Assembly (NCBI GenBank): GCA_963606965.1
Contig: CAVDAL010000059.1
Coordinates: 1 to 35,566, forward strand
Reading direction: 5' to 3'
Source: CAVDAL01 sp963606965
Lineage (GTDB): Bacteria; Actinomycetota; Coriobacteriia; Coriobacteriales; QAMH01
Length of the DNA: 35,566 nucleotides
The first letter of the stretch is position 1. Each line of letters opens with the position of its first letter. This document shows, in pieces, positions 1 through 6,960 of the stretch. Under the pieces are notes generated by a model. It was not told the DNA's origin, did not search any database, and was given only the letters and a program-made list of their open reading frames with translations. Both the position numbers and the translations under genes were made by a program.

Positions 1-17
1 CAGGAATTCTCTAAATT

Positions 18-45
18 TTGCAAAACCCAAGTAATGCTATATAAT
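18..45 (+). promoter_or_regulatory. Probable sigma-70 type promoter of the first LuxR gene
   Basis: A perfect TATAAT lies at 40-45, and TTGCAA at 18-23 matches TTGACA at four of six positions with a 16 bp spacer. Transcription would start near 52. This leaves the ATG at 34 outside the transcript and favours the TTG start at 73, which has a purine-rich ribosome binding site at 57-66. Confidence 0.55.
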
Positions 46-72
46 CCTCCAAAAAAAAGAGGGGGGTCTATC

Positions 73-1584
73 TTGTCGACGTCAAAAAGCGCTGGCAATC
101 TTGTAGCAACAGCAAGGCACGCATTAGCTAATATTGATAAAGAGTGGCCTGGAATCAAATATTGCAGCCTTGGTTTTTATAGCGCATGGATTTTGCTTGT
201 CATGAGCGGTGATGCTATTTCATTTACACCATCGCAACAGGGCATTTCATTCAGCAATGCTAATAACATACTTTATTTATGTTCAGGAATTCCTCTTACA
301 CTTATACTTTTTGGTTGCGGCATTCTTGGAAAGCGAGTAGAGCCATACATTTCTAGAGGCCCTCTAGTTCCAATAATGGCAGTGATTGCATCTATATGCA
401 CATTTTTTGTTGTTGGTGGCTTTGGTTTTCAGCTCAATAATTTTTGGTTTGCAGTCACGGCTGTTGGGACGGGCATAGGCACGCCATTTCTTTGCCTGCG
501 TCTTGGTCATATGTTTAGCACATTAGATAGCCAACGTTTACTTTTCTGCACTTTTGCCGCAGCTTTGTTTGGCAACTTCCTTTATTTTATGTGCTCTGCT
601 CTTGATGCAAGGCTTGCTAATTTGTTGCTTTCTTGCTTCCCAATATTTGCAATATTGCTTGCTTTGTTGCGTCAAGAAAATTATGAAGAAGCATCCGATT
701 TTGAACTTGTCCCACTAAAAATGTTGCCAAAAGGCTTTCTAGCGCGTTGTGTAATTTTTATCGTTGTTTTTTCAGTCGTGGTTGGCATAATCAAAAGCGG
801 AATGATTTTGTTGACAGACGACTATAAAGTGCAGTCGCAGGCATTAATGAGCGTGTTTTTCAGCTTCATGTCTGTTGTGGTTCTTATCGCTGTTATCGCT
901 GTTGTTAATAGCATTAAGCGCTTTGATTTAAGTAGAGTATACTATCCGCTTATTTTTGCCATGGCCTTTGCGTGCATTATCACTTCGCTTTTTGGCGACA
1001 GCATGCTTTGGTTGCAGGTTGTTGTAATGAACACTGCATACAATGTTTTTGTTCTTGTCATGTGGTGTCTTTTGGCGAATATTGCTGGTCGAACAGATGC
1101 TTCGCCAACTCGCGTTTTTGGCTTGGGCCGTGGGGCATCAGCTTTTGGCACAACCCTTGGTCAATTCATTACTTTAACAGCTATGTCATCGATAAATCTT
1201 GCAACAGTCATTCCAAAAATTGGGCTTGTTTCCGCGGTTGTAATTTTTGCTACTGCTTTCCTTATTTTGGGGGAACGTACTGTTGGTGATGCCTTGGAAA
1301 AAACTTATAGACATAGCGGCGCTGTTAGCGAAGCAAACAACAGTGAAAATTCTAATAAAAGTTGGAAGACCAGATGTGAAAATGTTGGCAAACAATATCA
1401 GTTAACGTCTAGAGAGCTTGAGCTAACGCTTTTGCTTAGCCGCGGAAGAACAGCTAAATATATTGCAGAAGAATTAAATATTTCTTACAGCACGGCTAAA
1501 GGGCACATCAAAAATATTTATGCAAAATGTGACGTTCATTCGCGTGACGAACTTATCAATTTGATTGACTCAGCTGCTGAATAA
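73..1584 (+). CDS. Membrane-anchored LuxR-family transcriptional regulator
   Basis: The protein is a sensor-regulator of about 503 aa. The first ~410 residues are strongly hydrophobic with roughly 12 possible membrane spans, resembling an MFS-like sensor domain. The last ~62 residues (442-503) are a LuxR/GerE helix-turn-helix, with the typical LTSRE entry, the IAEELNIS helix and the TAKGHIKNIYAK recognition helix. No receiver domain is present, so a ligand is probably sensed in the membrane. I chose the TTG at 73 because AAAGAGGGGGG sits about 7 bases upstream and because a TATAAT overlaps the alternative ATG at 34; that ATG would add 13 residues. Such membrane LuxR proteins are numerous in Eggerthellaceae beside reductase operons. 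Its position 236 bp before a Mo enzyme gene on the same strand suggests it controls module 1, which is inference. The ligand is unknown. Confidence 0.85.
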   Translation: MSTSKSAGNLVATARHALANIDKEWPGIKYCSLGFYSAWILLVMSGDAISFTPSQQGISFSNANNILYLCSGIPLTLILFGCGILGKRVEPYISRGPLVPIMAVIASICTFFVVGGFGFQLNNFWFAVTAVGTGIGTPFLCLRLGHMFSTLDSQRLLFCTFAAALFGNFLYFMCSALDARLANLLLSCFPIFAILLALLRQENYEEASDFELVPLKMLPKGFLARCVIFIVVFSVVVGIIKSGMILLTDDYKVQSQALMSVFFSFMSVVVLIAVIAVVNSIKRFDLSRVYYPLIFAMAFACIITSLFGDSMLWLQVVVMNTAYNVFVLVMWCLLANIAGRTDASPTRVFGLGRGASAFGTTLGQFITLTAMSSINLATVIPKIGLVSAVVIFATAFLILGERTVGDALEKTYRHSGAVSEANNSENSNKSWKTRCENVGKQYQLTSRELELTLLLSRGRTAKYIAEELNISYSTAKGHIKNIYAKCDVHSRDELINLIDSAAE

Positions 1585-1624
1585 GCGCGCGAACACAAAA
1601 CCGCAACAAAACTGCAGGTAAAAC

Positions 1625-1652
1625 ATGCCACCCCCCCAAAAGGGGTTGGCAT
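1625..1652 (+). other. Hairpin between the LuxR gene and module 1
   Basis: ATGCCA (1625-1630) plus CCCC pairs with GGGG (1642-1645) and TGGCAT (1647-1652), with one mismatch. No T-run follows, so it is either a weak terminator for the regulator gene or a structure in the module 1 leader. Nothing else convincing is visible between 1585 and 1820. Confidence 0.45.
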
Positions 1653-1820
1653 AATCCCCTCTAAAAACAACCCAAAAAGTTATCAAGAAATTGTGAAAAT
1701 TACCCCATTTAGTGGCTTTTTCCAAAACGCAAATCACCCTATCTTGTGGCCTGTCGATCGATGGCCTTCACAAAAATTGTTAAGGCTGAAACATGGCTAA
1801 GAGAGAAAGGTTTGATACAA

Positions 1821-4109
1821 ATGGTAGACACAAGCAAACCTTGGGTTACCGAAGAGGACGGTGTTATTAAGGTTCGTACATGCGCATGGTCACCCCCGGG
1901 AGATCATCCTGTTGGATGTGGCATGTTTATTCATGTAAAGGATGGGAAAATTGTCAAAGTTGAAGGCGACCCAAGTCACCCTATTACAAATGGTCGTTTA
2001 TGTCCAAGGTGTATAGCTCTTGATGAAGTTGTATATCACAAGGACAGGCTGCTTTCACCAATGATTCGCGATAAAGCAGATCGTGGCAAAGACAAATGGA
2101 AGTCTATTTCATGGGATGAAGCATATGACATGCTTGAAGCTAAGATTCGTGAAATTCAAGATACTTATGGCGCAGAAACCATCTTTACTCTAACTGGCAC
2201 AGGCCGTGAGTCAACTTTATATGCGCCTGTATATGGTCCAGCCATTATGAATACGCCAAACGGTGCATCTACATATGCATTTTCTGGCGAGGCATGTTAT
2301 GGTCCTCGCGCCACTATTACGAACTTTGTTTTGGGCGCAGGTGTACCTGAAATTGACTCAGCACAATTTTTTGAAGATCGCTATGATCACCCAGGTTATG
2401 AAGTTCCAAAGTATATTATGATTTGGGGCAAAGACCCACTATATTCAAGCCCTGATGGCTTTTTTGGACATTCAATTATTGACCTTATGAAGCGCGGGTC
2501 AAAGATTATTACAGTTGACCCTCGTTTGACATGGCTTGGCGCGCATGCGGAATACCATTTGCAATTACGCCCTGGCACAGATGCAGCTGTAGGTCTTGGT
2601 TTTCTTAATGTCATCATCAGCGAAGATCTTTATGATCACGACTTTGTTAGTGCATGGTGTTACGGTTTTGAACAGCTTGCAGAAGCTGCTAAGCCTTGGA
2701 CGCCAGAACGCGTACAGGAAGTTAGCTGGGTTGACCCTGATCAGCTTGTTGGCGCAGCTCGCGCTTTTGCAACAAATTCGCCTTCAACTGCAACATGGGG
2801 CGTTGCCCTTGACCAGTCAAAGCAGTCTACACAGGCAGCTCAATGTTTCATGGCTATTTGTGCAATCTGCAACTATATTGATGTTCCTGGTGGCATTACT
2901 ATTACGAAGCCAACAAGCTTCATTGGTCAGTGGCGTTATGACATGAGTGACACATTGACAGAAGGAATGGCTGAAAGACACATCGTCGACCCTGATGGCA
3001 AATACAAGCTGTTTAATGCTGGCGCTGCAATGGGTGGCGTGCAGGGCGACACTTTGCTTAACTGGCTTGAAGGCAAATGGGCTGACAGGCCTGAATATTA
3101 CAAGCTGCGCATGTGCTGGCTTATTGGCACAAATCCTTTGGCGTGCATGGCTGACCAGCCTAAACGTTGGTATGAAGCCATGAAAGATTTGGATTTTGTT
3201 GTAGCACAAGACATTTTTATGACGCCAACAATTATGGGCTTGGCAGATATGGTTTTGCCGCTTTCAACATTTGCAGAACATGATGGCCTTGTTACTCCAA
3301 ACTATGGGCGTAACCAGCACTTTATTGGTGCAATGAATACTGCTATTGAAAATGACAATACAAAGTCTGATCTTGAAATCCTTATCGATATGGGCAAGCG
3401 CATGCGCCCAGAGATTTGGGGAGACACAGAAGATGTTGACCAATTCTTTGATGAAAAGCTTAAGGCAAATTATGGTTATGGTCTTGAAGAATTGCGTGAA
3501 AAGTCTGTTATTCAAGCTGGTTATGAATATCGCAAGTATGAAAAAGGTCTTCTTCGTGAAGATGGAAAGCTTGGTTTTGAAACGCCAACTGGCCGCATTG
3601 AACTGTGGTCTTTAGTTTTAGGGAATTATGAAGAAAGTCCAATTCCTTTCTTTGAAGAACCAGAATTTGGCCCAGCTCAAAACGAGGACATTGTGAAGAA
3701 CTATCCACTTGTTTATACAACTGGCGGTCGTCACATTTCAATGTTCCATTCCGAACATAGACAAATCCCATCATTGCGCGGACTTCACCCATGGCCATTG
3801 GCAAGCATTAATCCAAAGACTGCTGAAAAATATGGCATTCAAGAAGGCGACTGGGTACGCGTTGAATCGCAGTTTGGCAAGTGCACTCAAAAGGCTCACC
3901 TTACAAATGAGGTTAATGAAAAAACTGTGCATGTCGAACATGCTTGGTGGTTCCCTGAAGCTGAAGCTGAAGCACCTGTTCTTTATAACGTGTTTGAAGC
4001 ACAGGCAAACAATCTTATTCCGCATGAATGCGTTGGAATTACTGGCTATGGCGCTCCATATAAAAATGGCATTTGCAATATCAAGCGTGTGAATAGCGTT
4101 GAAGGTTAG
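1821..4109 (+). CDS. Molybdopterin (bis-MGD) oxidoreductase large subunit, module 1
   Basis: This is a DMSO-reductase-family catalytic subunit of 762 aa that probably reduces or rearranges a small organic substrate in the cytoplasm. There is no Tat twin-arginine signal. The ATG at 1821 follows AGAGAAAGG (1802-1810); an upstream ATG at 1746 would add 25 residues but has no ribosome binding site. The N-terminal cluster region is altered: C33, C61 and C64 remain, the first Cys of the GCHxxCG form seen in the two paralogues is Asp28, and C21 lies further upstream. C159, in an ACYGPR motif, sits where the Mo-binding Ser/Cys/Sec occurs in this family. The C-terminal domain has the HSEHRQIPSLR and HAWWFPE motifs shared with both paralogues. 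Relatives by layout are catechol dehydroxylases, pyrogallol transhydroxylase and acetylene hydratase. The ferredoxin gene starts 9 bp downstream. The family is certain; the substrate is unknown. Confidence 0.93.
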   Translation: MVDTSKPWVTEEDGVIKVRTCAWSPPGDHPVGCGMFIHVKDGKIVKVEGDPSHPITNGRLCPRCIALDEVVYHKDRLLSPMIRDKADRGKDKWKSISWDEAYDMLEAKIREIQDTYGAETIFTLTGTGRESTLYAPVYGPAIMNTPNGASTYAFSGEACYGPRATITNFVLGAGVPEIDSAQFFEDRYDHPGYEVPKYIMIWGKDPLYSSPDGFFGHSIIDLMKRGSKIITVDPRLTWLGAHAEYHLQLRPGTDAAVGLGFLNVIISEDLYDHDFVSAWCYGFEQLAEAAKPWTPERVQEVSWVDPDQLVGAARAFATNSPSTATWGVALDQSKQSTQAAQCFMAICAICNYIDVPGGITITKPTSFIGQWRYDMSDTLTEGMAERHIVDPDGKYKLFNAGAAMGGVQGDTLLNWLEGKWADRPEYYKLRMCWLIGTNPLACMADQPKRWYEAMKDLDFVVAQDIFMTPTIMGLADMVLPLSTFAEHDGLVTPNYGRNQHFIGAMNTAIENDNTKSDLEILIDMGKRMRPEIWGDTEDVDQFFDEKLKANYGYGLEELREKSVIQAGYEYRKYEKGLLREDGKLGFETPTGRIELWSLVLGNYEESPIPFFEEPEFGPAQNEDIVKNYPLVYTTGGRHISMFHSEHRQIPSLRGLHPWPLASINPKTAEKYGIQEGDWVRVESQFGKCTQKAHLTNEVNEKTVHVEHAWWFPEAEAEAPVLYNVFEAQANNLIPHECVGITGYGAPYKNGICNIKRVNSVEG

Positions 4110-4118
4110 GAGGACAAC

Positions 4119-4454
4119 ATGGATTACGCAATGATTATTGATTATGGATATTGCACTGGTTGTGACTCCTGTGTTGTTTCTTGTGCAAAGGAAAAAGAGC
4201 TTAAACAGGGCGAATGGGGAATGAAAGTTAACCAGATTGGTCCAGAAAAGCTCCAAGGCAAGTGGGAATGGGACTATGTTCCTGTGCCTTCATCAGCTTG
4301 CGATTTGTGTGTGGATCGCATTGAAGAAGGGAAAGTGCCATTGTGTCAGCTCCATTGTTTGGCAAATGTAATTGAGGTTGTGCCATTAGATGAAGTAAGC
4401 AGCAAGATGTCCGATTTAGGGCACGGAAAAGTTAGCTGTTACATTCCAAGATAA
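4119..4454 (+). CDS. Small ferredoxin subunit with two [4Fe-4S] sites, module 1
   Basis: This 111 aa protein is the probable electron-transfer partner of the Mo enzyme just upstream. C12, C15, C18 and C22 form CxxCxxCxxxC. C61, C64, C76 and C80 form CxxC-x11-CxxxC. Together they would bind two [4Fe-4S] clusters by interleaved ligation, as in DmsB/NrfC-type subunits, which are usually about 200 aa with four clusters. There is no signal peptide or membrane segment, which fits a cytoplasmic two-subunit enzyme. Translation starts at an ATG after TTAGGAGG, 9 bp past the large-subunit stop, so the two genes are very likely translationally linked. Unlike the ferredoxins of modules 2 and 3, it lacks the extra Cys four residues after the last ligand. 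Confidence 0.93.
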   Translation: MDYAMIIDYGYCTGCDSCVVSCAKEKELKQGEWGMKVNQIGPEKLQGKWEWDYVPVPSSACDLCVDRIEEGKVPLCQLHCLANVIEVVPLDEVSSKMSDLGHGKVSCYIPR

Positions 4455-4459
4455 AACAA

Positions 4460-4480
4460 GCTTTATTTCAGAAATGAAGC
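4460..4480 (+). other. Hairpin after the module 1 ferredoxin gene
   Basis: GCTTTATTT and AAATGAAGC pair over 9 bp (one G-T) around a 3-base loop. No T-run follows. Equivalent hairpins follow the ferredoxin genes of modules 2 and 3, so this may mark an mRNA processing or stability boundary. Confidence 0.5.
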
Positions 4481-4508
4481 AATGCTTTAATAAAAGAAGG
4501 GGATACAA

Positions 4509-4982
4509 ATGCTTCCGCAGCAAAAAAAGGGTTGGACAACTGTCGTAGACATTGAGGAATATAAAAAGATCACATGGTCATATTTATGCAATGTTAAGCA
4601 AGTATGGGAGTATGAAGGTATGGCATATCTGTTCCGTAAAGAGGGAATAGATATTTATGGCAAGGACTTGGGCTCATTGAAAATGAACCATCCAATTGCG
4701 TGTATGGCCATTCCTCAACATAAAGATAAAAACTATGGCGTAGACATTTATGTTCCAGCAAATTTAAAGAGCAAAGCCAAAAAGATATTTGCTGATAAAG
4801 AACGCTTGCATCAAGCTGCTGAGCTTGAAGAAGAGTTTGGCAAGGAAGCGCACAAGGAATTTGAACGTAAAGCACTTGCAGCAAAGCAAAAAAATGCTGC
4901 GGCGCGCAAAAAAGAGCGCGCGGACAAAGTATCCCGTTTATTAAATAAGTTCGCGCCTCGATTTACTGCAAGTAACAATTAG
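4509..4982 (+). CDS. Unrecognised accessory protein, module 1 (157 aa)
   Basis: I do not recognise a family. The N-terminal ~100 residues look globular (aromatic-rich, with a WSYLCNVKQVWEYEGMAYLF-like segment near residues 22-41). Residues 100-150 are a highly charged Lys/Glu/Ala-rich stretch likely to be one long helix or coiled coil. There is no signal peptide or membrane span. The start follows GAAGGGG at a good distance. The gene lies between the ferredoxin and MFS genes on the same strand, in the slot that holds other unrecognised proteins in modules 2 and 3. It could be an assembly factor or an auxiliary substrate-handling subunit, but nothing in the sequence shows which. Confidence 0.8.
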   Translation: MLPQQKKGWTTVVDIEEYKKITWSYLCNVKQVWEYEGMAYLFRKEGIDIYGKDLGSLKMNHPIACMAIPQHKDKNYGVDIYVPANLKSKAKKIFADKERLHQAAELEEEFGKEAHKEFERKALAAKQKNAAARKKERADKVSRLLNKFAPRFTASNN

Positions 4983-4989
4983 GCATTAT

Positions 4990-5037
4990 CGGGTTAAAAA
5001 TGACCCGTGTGTGATAACAGCATTAATGCGCTGTTAT
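4990..5037 (+). other. Two adjacent hairpins before the module 1 transporter
   Basis: CGGGT (4990-4994) pairs with ACCCG (5003-5007). ATAACAGC (5014-5021) pairs perfectly with GCTGTTAT (5030-5037). No T-run follows, so full termination is unlikely. They could lower expression of the transporter relative to the enzyme or protect the mRNA from decay. Confidence 0.5.
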
Positions 5038-5071
5038 TGGGAGTTATATATTCCAAATTAAAGGAGGATTC

Positions 5072-6406
5072 ATGCTTCAAACTATTGAAGACAACACACC
5101 AAAGAAGAGCAGAGGCTTGCATTATGCATTTATCATCTGCTTGGGAGGCTTTTTAACACAATTTATTGTTTTAAGTGCTCAGCGCCTTCCTGCGATTTCG
5201 CTTGAGTCGATTCGCGAAGCTTTAAATGTAAGTTATGCAGACGTTGGACTTATCACATCTGTGTACATGATTTTTTATGCTGGTTTGTCCTTTGCGTGGG
5301 GCATGCTTGCAGACCACATTGGCACAAGAAAAGCTATTGTTAGTGCTTGTTCATTGGCTGCCATCGGCGCTATATTATTCGGCTTTTTAGCACCGATGGG
5401 CTTAGTACCTGCAATTATAACTTGGGCAATCGCTGGTTGCGGCACAGCTGGCTTACTTATGGCTATCTTGCCTAAAATTGTATCTCGCTGGTTTGCTCCA
5501 CACAAACGTGGCATGGGTATGTCACTCATTACACCAGGTGCAAATTTCTCTGCATTGGTTTTGGGCATTGTTGCACCAATCATCATTGGTAGCCTTGGTT
5601 GGGAAATGTCATATGTAATCTTCGGTGTAATTTATGCTGTAATTGCAATCTTTATTGCTGTTACATTTCGCGAAGGTCCAGAAGATCTTGGCTTAGCTCC
5701 ATACGGAGCTCCAGCAGGCGTGCAAACAGCTCCTGCTCCAAAGGTTGAAGAGGAAGAAAAAGAAGGCAAGCCTGTTGCTGCTAAGGGTAATGCAGGAAGT
5801 GCAATCAAGCGCGTTTTGAAGATGCCTATCACTTGGCACTTTGGTATTTTCTATATCGTTTATCAGGTTGGTTACATGGCTGCAACACAATATTATGTTG
5901 CATCAATTCAGGCAGTAGGCTTTAGCTTAACTCAAGCTTCACTTTCAATTACTGTTGCAGGCGTTTGCACAATTATTACTGAACTGATTTTAGGTCAAAT
6001 TTCTGACCGTGTTGAACGTAAGACTCTTATGGGTGTTATGGTTGCAATCAATGCAGTTGTTGGTTTTGGTTACTTCTTCTATCTAACAAGTGGCGGAACT
6101 TCCCTTGCTGTAATGTACTTCTTTGTTTCTGCATGCACAGCTGCAACTGGTGTAATTACAGTTATCATGACATGCTGCGGCGAATATTATGAAGATGATA
6201 TCCGTGCAACAGGCACTGGCGTTGTTGGCACTATTAACCTTGTTGGCCGTTATCTTGGTCCATGGATTGCTGGTATCGCAATTGATATGACGGGCGTAGT
6301 TGCTAATTCATTCCTTATTGTTGGCATTGCTATGGCAATTGCATGTATCCTTGCATTTGCTATGCCACGCAGAGGCGTTGCTCGCAAAGAAATGCAAGCA
6401 AAATAA
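5072..6406 (+). CDS. MFS transporter, OFA/monocarboxylate-like, module 1
   Basis: The protein has 444 aa and about 12 hydrophobic spans, with a charged cytoplasmic loop (near residues 216-240, rich in Glu and Lys) between the two six-helix halves. The MFS motif A is visible as GMLADHIGTRK after the second span. The RWFAPHKRGMGMS segment is typical of oxalate/formate and monocarboxylate-type members. The ATG follows a strong AAAGGAGG. As the last gene of module 1 it probably imports the Mo enzyme's substrate or exchanges substrate for product. It differs from the transporters of modules 2 and 3, which resemble each other. Family certain; substrate unknown. Confidence 0.9.
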   Translation: MLQTIEDNTPKKSRGLHYAFIICLGGFLTQFIVLSAQRLPAISLESIREALNVSYADVGLITSVYMIFYAGLSFAWGMLADHIGTRKAIVSACSLAAIGAILFGFLAPMGLVPAIITWAIAGCGTAGLLMAILPKIVSRWFAPHKRGMGMSLITPGANFSALVLGIVAPIIIGSLGWEMSYVIFGVIYAVIAIFIAVTFREGPEDLGLAPYGAPAGVQTAPAPKVEEEEKEGKPVAAKGNAGSAIKRVLKMPITWHFGIFYIVYQVGYMAATQYYVASIQAVGFSLTQASLSITVAGVCTIITELILGQISDRVERKTLMGVMVAINAVVGFGYFFYLTSGGTSLAVMYFFVSACTAATGVITVIMTCCGEYYEDDIRATGTGVVGTINLVGRYLGPWIAGIAIDMTGVVANSFLIVGIAMAIACILAFAMPRRGVARKEMQAK

Positions 6407-6420
6407 TTGTTCGTTTTTCG

Positions 6421-6460
6421 GTGAAGCTGGCGTCTCTTGTGGCGCTGGCTTCACTTTTTT
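6421..6460 (+). terminator. Intrinsic terminator of module 1
   Basis: A 12 bp stem with two G-T pairs joins 6421-6432 to 6443-6454 (GTGAAGC against GCTTCAC at the base), and six Ts follow at 6455-6460. It lies 14 bp after the MFS stop codon. Confidence 0.85.
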
Positions 6461-6531
6461 CAGTTAGATAAGCTTGGAGCAGTTAATGGATATTGCTTCA
6501 AATTATAGATGTTTATTATGGGGGTAAGAAA

Positions 6532-6693
6532 ATGGCATGCATGTTCTGCACGCGCTGCGGCAAGTGCGGTCTTGTAAAACCGATAAAAGACGCCAATATT
6601 TGCCCAATGTGTGGCACTAAAATCCCCAAAGATTCTAATGTTTGCCCTAAATGCGGCGCTCCAAAAATAAAAATTCCCAAAAATTCTAACTAG
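6532..6693 (+). CDS. Small zinc-ribbon protein
   Basis: A 53 aa protein made almost entirely of Cys pairs. The N-terminus MACMFCTRCGKCG is followed by two classical half-ribbons, CPMCG and CPKCG, so it should bind one or more zinc ions. The ATG at 6532 follows GGGGGTAAG; an in-frame start at 6493 has no binding site and would add 13 residues. It is alone between the module 1 terminator and module 2. Zinc-ribbon mini-proteins often occur as stand-alone fragments of larger regulators or membrane proteins, and no specific role can be given. Weak upstream signals leave some doubt that it is expressed. Confidence 0.65.
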   Translation: MACMFCTRCGKCGLVKPIKDANICPMCGTKIPKDSNVCPKCGAPKIKIPKNSN

Positions 6694-6960
6694 TCAAAAC
6701 CATCATCTTTCGATATAAAATTAAGTTCGCTCATTCCCTTTTAATACCAAAAGGATTAGCTCCTCTCTTCATCAACAAAACATAATGAATTGATTTTGTT
6801 CACCTTGCTTTGCGGATGGATGACGCCGTGATGACTTTATGCTGCAATCCTTGGAAGACGGCATTAGCGAGTGTCGTTGCTGGCTAAGAAAGTCTTCTGT
6901 GCAGTCTGCTGCGGCAGAGACGACACTTGTATTGTCAATAAATTTACGGGAGGGGAAATA
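6694..6960 (+). other. Leader region of module 2
   Basis: No gene is seen in these 267 bases. AACAAAA (6773-6779) and TTTTGTT (around 6793-6800) form a 7 bp dyad. The 9-mer TAATGAATT at 6783-6791 inside it also occurs upstream of module 3 (15989-15997). A promoter must lie here if the terminator at 6421-6460 works, but I cannot place it with confidence. Confidence 0.3.

Noticed and set aside
1746..1820. N-terminal extension of the module 1 Mo enzyme as a signal peptide
   Set aside because: There is no ribosome binding site before the ATG at 1746, no twin-arginine motif and no hydrophobic core; the ATG at 1821 has a clear site.
3771..4256. A 161-codon - strand frame across the end of the module 1 Mo enzyme and the ferredoxin
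   Set aside because: Shadow of two well-supported genes; Cys/Phe/Asn-rich nonsense composition and no ribosome binding site.
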